DNA from: JBCDCP01 sp039181495
Lineage (GTDB): Bacteria; Pseudomonadota; Alphaproteobacteria; Rhizobiales; Tepidamorphaceae
Length of the DNA stretch: 17,402 nt
Assembly: GCA_039181495.1 (NCBI GenBank)
Contig: JBCDCP010000065.1
Location: forward strand, 1 to 17,402
Direction: 5' to 3'
The notes under the pieces were generated by a model. That model had not been told where the DNA came from. It worked only from the letters and a program-made list of their open reading frames with translations, and searched no databases. This document shows positions 14,961 through 17,402 of the stretch, piece after piece. The stretch's first letter is position 1; each line of letters opens with the position of its first letter. The position numbers were made by a program, and so were the translations under genes.

Positions 14961-17402
14961 TCACGCCCTCAGCCGGTCATTGTCCGGGTCAAAGGGGCTT
15001 TCCTGAATGATCGTTGCCGGGTAGCGGTCGCCAAGGATCTCGACATCGAGTTTACCACCCTCGCCTGCCAGTTCCGGGCTCACCATGCCAAGCGCAATGG
15101 ACTTGCCAAGCCGCCAGCCAAAGCCGCCAGAGGTGCAGCGCCCAACCAACTCATTACCGGCATAGATCGGTTCATTGCCGCGCGGGTCCGAGTGCGTGAT
15201 GCCATCCACCTCCATGGTGACAAACTGGTTCTTGAAGCCGCGCTGCTGCCACTCGACCAACGCATTGCGACCAATGAACTCTTCCTTGTTGAGCCGGACA
15301 AAACGGTCGAGCCCGGACTCAAGCGCGGAGTATTCGATCGACAATTCGCGTGGGATCAGCCGGTAGGATTTCTCAAGCCGCATCGAATCCATGGCACGGA
15401 TGCCGAAGGGCCTGAGATCGAATTCCTTGCCGGCATCAAACAGCAGATCATAGATCGTGTTCTGCATCTCGATGGGGTGATGCAGCTCCCAGCCCAGCTC
15501 GCCAACAAAGTTGACGCGCAGGGCTTTCGCCATGGCATGGCCGACATTGATGGTTTTGCCAGTCAGCCAGGGGAAGTGCTCGCTGGAGAGGTCCCAATCG
15601 GTGAGTTTCTGCAACAGGTTGCGCGCCTGGGGGCCCGCCAGAACCAGCACGCCGTGCTGGGTCGTCACCTTCTGCAGCCGGACCGAGCCATCGCCGGGAA
15701 GGTTCTTCAGCAGGTAGTCATAGTCGTGCCGCTCGAAAGCGCCGGCGGAGACCAGGTAATAGTGCTGCGGGCCTTCCTTGTAGATGGTGAATTCGGACCG
15801 CACCCCGCCATTGAGCGACAGCATGTGGCACAGGCCGACACGGCCGATCTTCTTCGGGATTCGGTTGGCCACGAGATATTCGAGCCAGGCCTCCGCGCCG
15901 GGGCCAGAGACCTCGAACTTGGCAAACGCTGTCATGTCCAGCAGCCCGACCGAGGCGTGGACATGTTTGGCTTCATTGCCGACATGCTCGAAATAGTTCG
16001 AGCGGCGGAAGCTCCACAATTCGCTTACCTCGCCATCCACCGGATCGGGGTGGTTGTGGTTCAGCAGGACGTCGGGCTTTTCGAGCGTGTCGGTGTCGAG
16101 CCCATAACCTTCCGGCGCAAACCAGTTGGGCCGCTCCCAGCCATAGACCGAGCCGAACACCGCACCACGCGCAGCCATCCGGTCGTAGCAGGGCGAGCGC
16201 TTCAGCGGCCGGGCTGCGATGCGTTCCTCATCGGGATAGTGCGTGGTGAAGACGTTGGCATAGGCCTCTTCGTTCTTCTGGCGCAAATAGCCGCGGCTGG
16301 CATAGGGGCCGAAACGGCGCGGATCGACGCCCATCATGTCGATGGTCGGTTCACCGCCGACCATCCACTCGGCGAGCTGCCATCCGGCGCCGCCGGCCGC
16401 CGTCACTCCGAAAGAATGGCCTTCATTGAGCCAAAAATTCTTCAACTCCGGCGCGGGTCCGATGATCGGCGACCCATCGGGCGTATAGGCGATGGCGCCG
16501 TTATAGACCTTCTTGATGCCGACCTCGCCGAAGGCGGGAACGCGCTCGATTGCGGTTTCGATATGCGGCTCGAGGCGCTCAAGGTCTTCCTGAAAAAGCT
16601 CGTATTCGCTTTCGGCGTCCGGACCGTCGACATAGCAGCACGGTGCGCCGAACTCGTACGGCCCAAGGATCAGTCCGCCATTCTCCTCGCGCATGTACCA
16701 GCTTGAATCGCTCTCGCGCAGAACGCCCATCTCAGGTTCGCCTGCTTTTTGACGAGCGACGATCTCGGGATGCGGCTCGGTGACGATATACTGGTGCTCG
16801 ACCGGGATGACCGGCACATCAAGCCCAACCATCGCGCCGGTCTGGCGGGCAAAGTTGCCCGACGCCGAGACGACATGCTCGCAGGCGATGTCGCCCTTGT
16901 CGGTGTGCACGACCCAAGTTTCGTCGGGCGCTTGCGTGATGCCGGTGACGGCGGTGTTGCGATAGATTTCCGCACCATGTTTGCGTGCGCCAATGGCCAT
17001 GGCCTGGGTCAGGTCGGCGGGCTGGATGTAGCCATCCTCTGGGTGCTGGATCGCGCCGATCAGACCGTCGGTCTCGCACAGCGGCCAGATCTCTTTCACC
17101 TGCTCTGGCGTCAACACGCGCACATCGATGCCGAGCGTCTTGGCGACGCCGGCATAGTACATGTACTCGTCCATCCGGTCCTGCTGCTTGGCGAGCCGGA
17201 TGTTGGAGACGACCGAAAACCCCACCGGCTGGCCGGTCTCTTCCTCGAGGCTCTTGTAGAGCTTGACCGAGTATTTGTGGATCTGGCCGACCGAGTAGCT
17301 CATGTTGAACAGCGGCAAGAGGCCCGCCGCGTGCCATGTGGAGCCTGAGGTCAGCTCCTTGCGCTCGACGAGCACCACATCCGACCAGCCCTTCTTGGCA
17401 AG
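14961..17402 (-). CDS. FAD-dependent dimethylglycine/sarcosine dehydrogenase-like enzyme with GcvT domain, 5' end beyond the window
   Basis: 813 residues are visible; the frame stays open through the right edge (LAKKGWSD precedes the internal GTG at 17378), so the true start and the GxGxxG nucleotide motif lie outside. The first half is a DAO-type FAD oxidoreductase; SGSTWHAAGLLP carries the histidine (codon 17331-17333) that binds FAD covalently in dimethylglycine dehydrogenase. GAIAYTPDGSPIIGP and GHSFGVTAAGGAGWQLAEW are typical of its C-terminal FAD part. A short FAO-middle region leads to a GcvT-like folate domain (FVGELGWELHHP, SALESGLDRFVRLNKEEFIG) and GcvT C-terminal barrel (LGMVSPEL). 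The family oxidatively demethylates N-methyl amino acids and passes the one-carbon unit to tetrahydrofolate, with electrons to ETF. Dimethylglycine, sarcosine or 4-methylaminobutanoate are all possible substrates. Nearby GlxA-type regulator supports a betaine-related role. Confidence 0.88.
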   Translation of the reverse strand, partial: LAKKGWSDVVLVERKELTSGSTWHAAGLLPLFNMSYSVGQIHKYSVKLYKSLEEETGQPVGFSVVSNIRLAKQQDRMDEYMYYAGVAKTLGIDVRVLTPEQVKEIWPLCETDGLIGAIQHPEDGYIQPADLTQAMAIGARKHGAEIYRNTAVTGITQAPDETWVVHTDKGDIACEHVVSASGNFARQTGAMVGLDVPVIPVEHQYIVTEPHPEIVARQKAGEPEMGVLRESDSSWYMREENGGLILGPYEFGAPCCYVDGPDAESEYELFQEDLERLEPHIETAIERVPAFGEVGIKKVYNGAIAYTPDGSPIIGPAPELKNFWLNEGHSFGVTAAGGAGWQLAEWMVGGEPTIDMMGVDPRRFGPYASRGYLRQKNEEAYANVFTTHYPDEERIAARPLKRSPCYDRMAARGAVFGSVYGWERPNWFAPEGYGLDTDTLEKPDVLLNHNHPDPVDGEVSELWSFRRSNYFEHVGNEAKHVHASVGLLDMTAFAKFEVSGPGAEAWLEYLVANRIPKKIGRVGLCHMLSLNGGVRSEFTIYKEGPQHYYLVSAGAFERHDYDYLLKNLPGDGSVRLQKVTTQHGVLVLAGPQARNLLQKLTDWDLSSEHFPWLTGKTINVGHAMAKALRVNFVGELGWELHHPIEMQNTIYDLLFDAGKEFDLRPFGIRAMDSMRLEKSYRLIPRELSIEYSALESGLDRFVRLNKEEFIGRNALVEWQQRGFKNQFVTMEVDGITHSDPRGNEPIYAGNELVGRCTSGGFGWRLGKSIALGMVSPELAGEGGKLDVEILGDRYPATIIQESPFDPDNDRLRA

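Overview
The window looks like chromosome of a GC-rich alphaproteobacterium, probably marine or host-associated and close to Hyphomicrobiales. This is inferred from the gene families (T1SS-143 type giant adhesin, GlxA-type regulator beside a dimethylglycine dehydrogenase-like enzyme), the GC-rich coding style and a tRNA-Pro-like 3' end. The genus cannot be set from sequence reading alone.

Layout. Positions 1-6252 (minus) are one uninterrupted reading frame that leaves the window on the left: the first 2084 residues of a giant, acidic, repeat-built secreted adhesin. Its upstream region (6253-6670) holds an AT-rich island with a perfect inverted repeat, then a remnant of a tRNA-Pro gene (6671-6711). 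From there the order is a secreted NagZ-like family 3 glycoside hydrolase (6731-8332, minus), a 323-bp divergent intergenic region with a perfect 16-bp palindrome, and a two-gene RND efflux operon (adaptor 8656-9906, inner-membrane pump 9916-13107, plus). The right part is all on the minus strand: a GlxA/GbdR-like AraC regulator (13144-14265), a small LprI-family (DUF1311) secreted protein (about 14387-14929), and a large FAD/GcvT two-module demethylating dehydrogenase (14961-17402) whose N-terminus lies beyond the right edge.

How the parts work together. The FAD/GcvT enzyme and the GlxA-type regulator fit a methylated-amine (dimethylglycine/sarcosine-like) catabolic locus feeding one-carbon units to tetrahydrofolate, with the regulator as its likely activator. 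The RND pair is a self-contained efflux module without its own outer-membrane channel or a recognisable dedicated regulator here. The glycosidase and the LprI-like protein are both exported envelope proteins. The adhesin is a separate surface module, and the tRNA remnant between it and the glycosidase may mark an old integration or rearrangement junction.

The most notable items are the hidden giant adhesin with its mixed architecture (near-identical T1SS-143 repeats, a jelly-roll-like insert and a propeller-like array), the deleted tRNA-Pro relic, the palindrome between the glycosidase and the pump, and the altered proton-relay residues of the pump. I found no CRISPR array, insertion sequence, phage gene or clearly new defence system.
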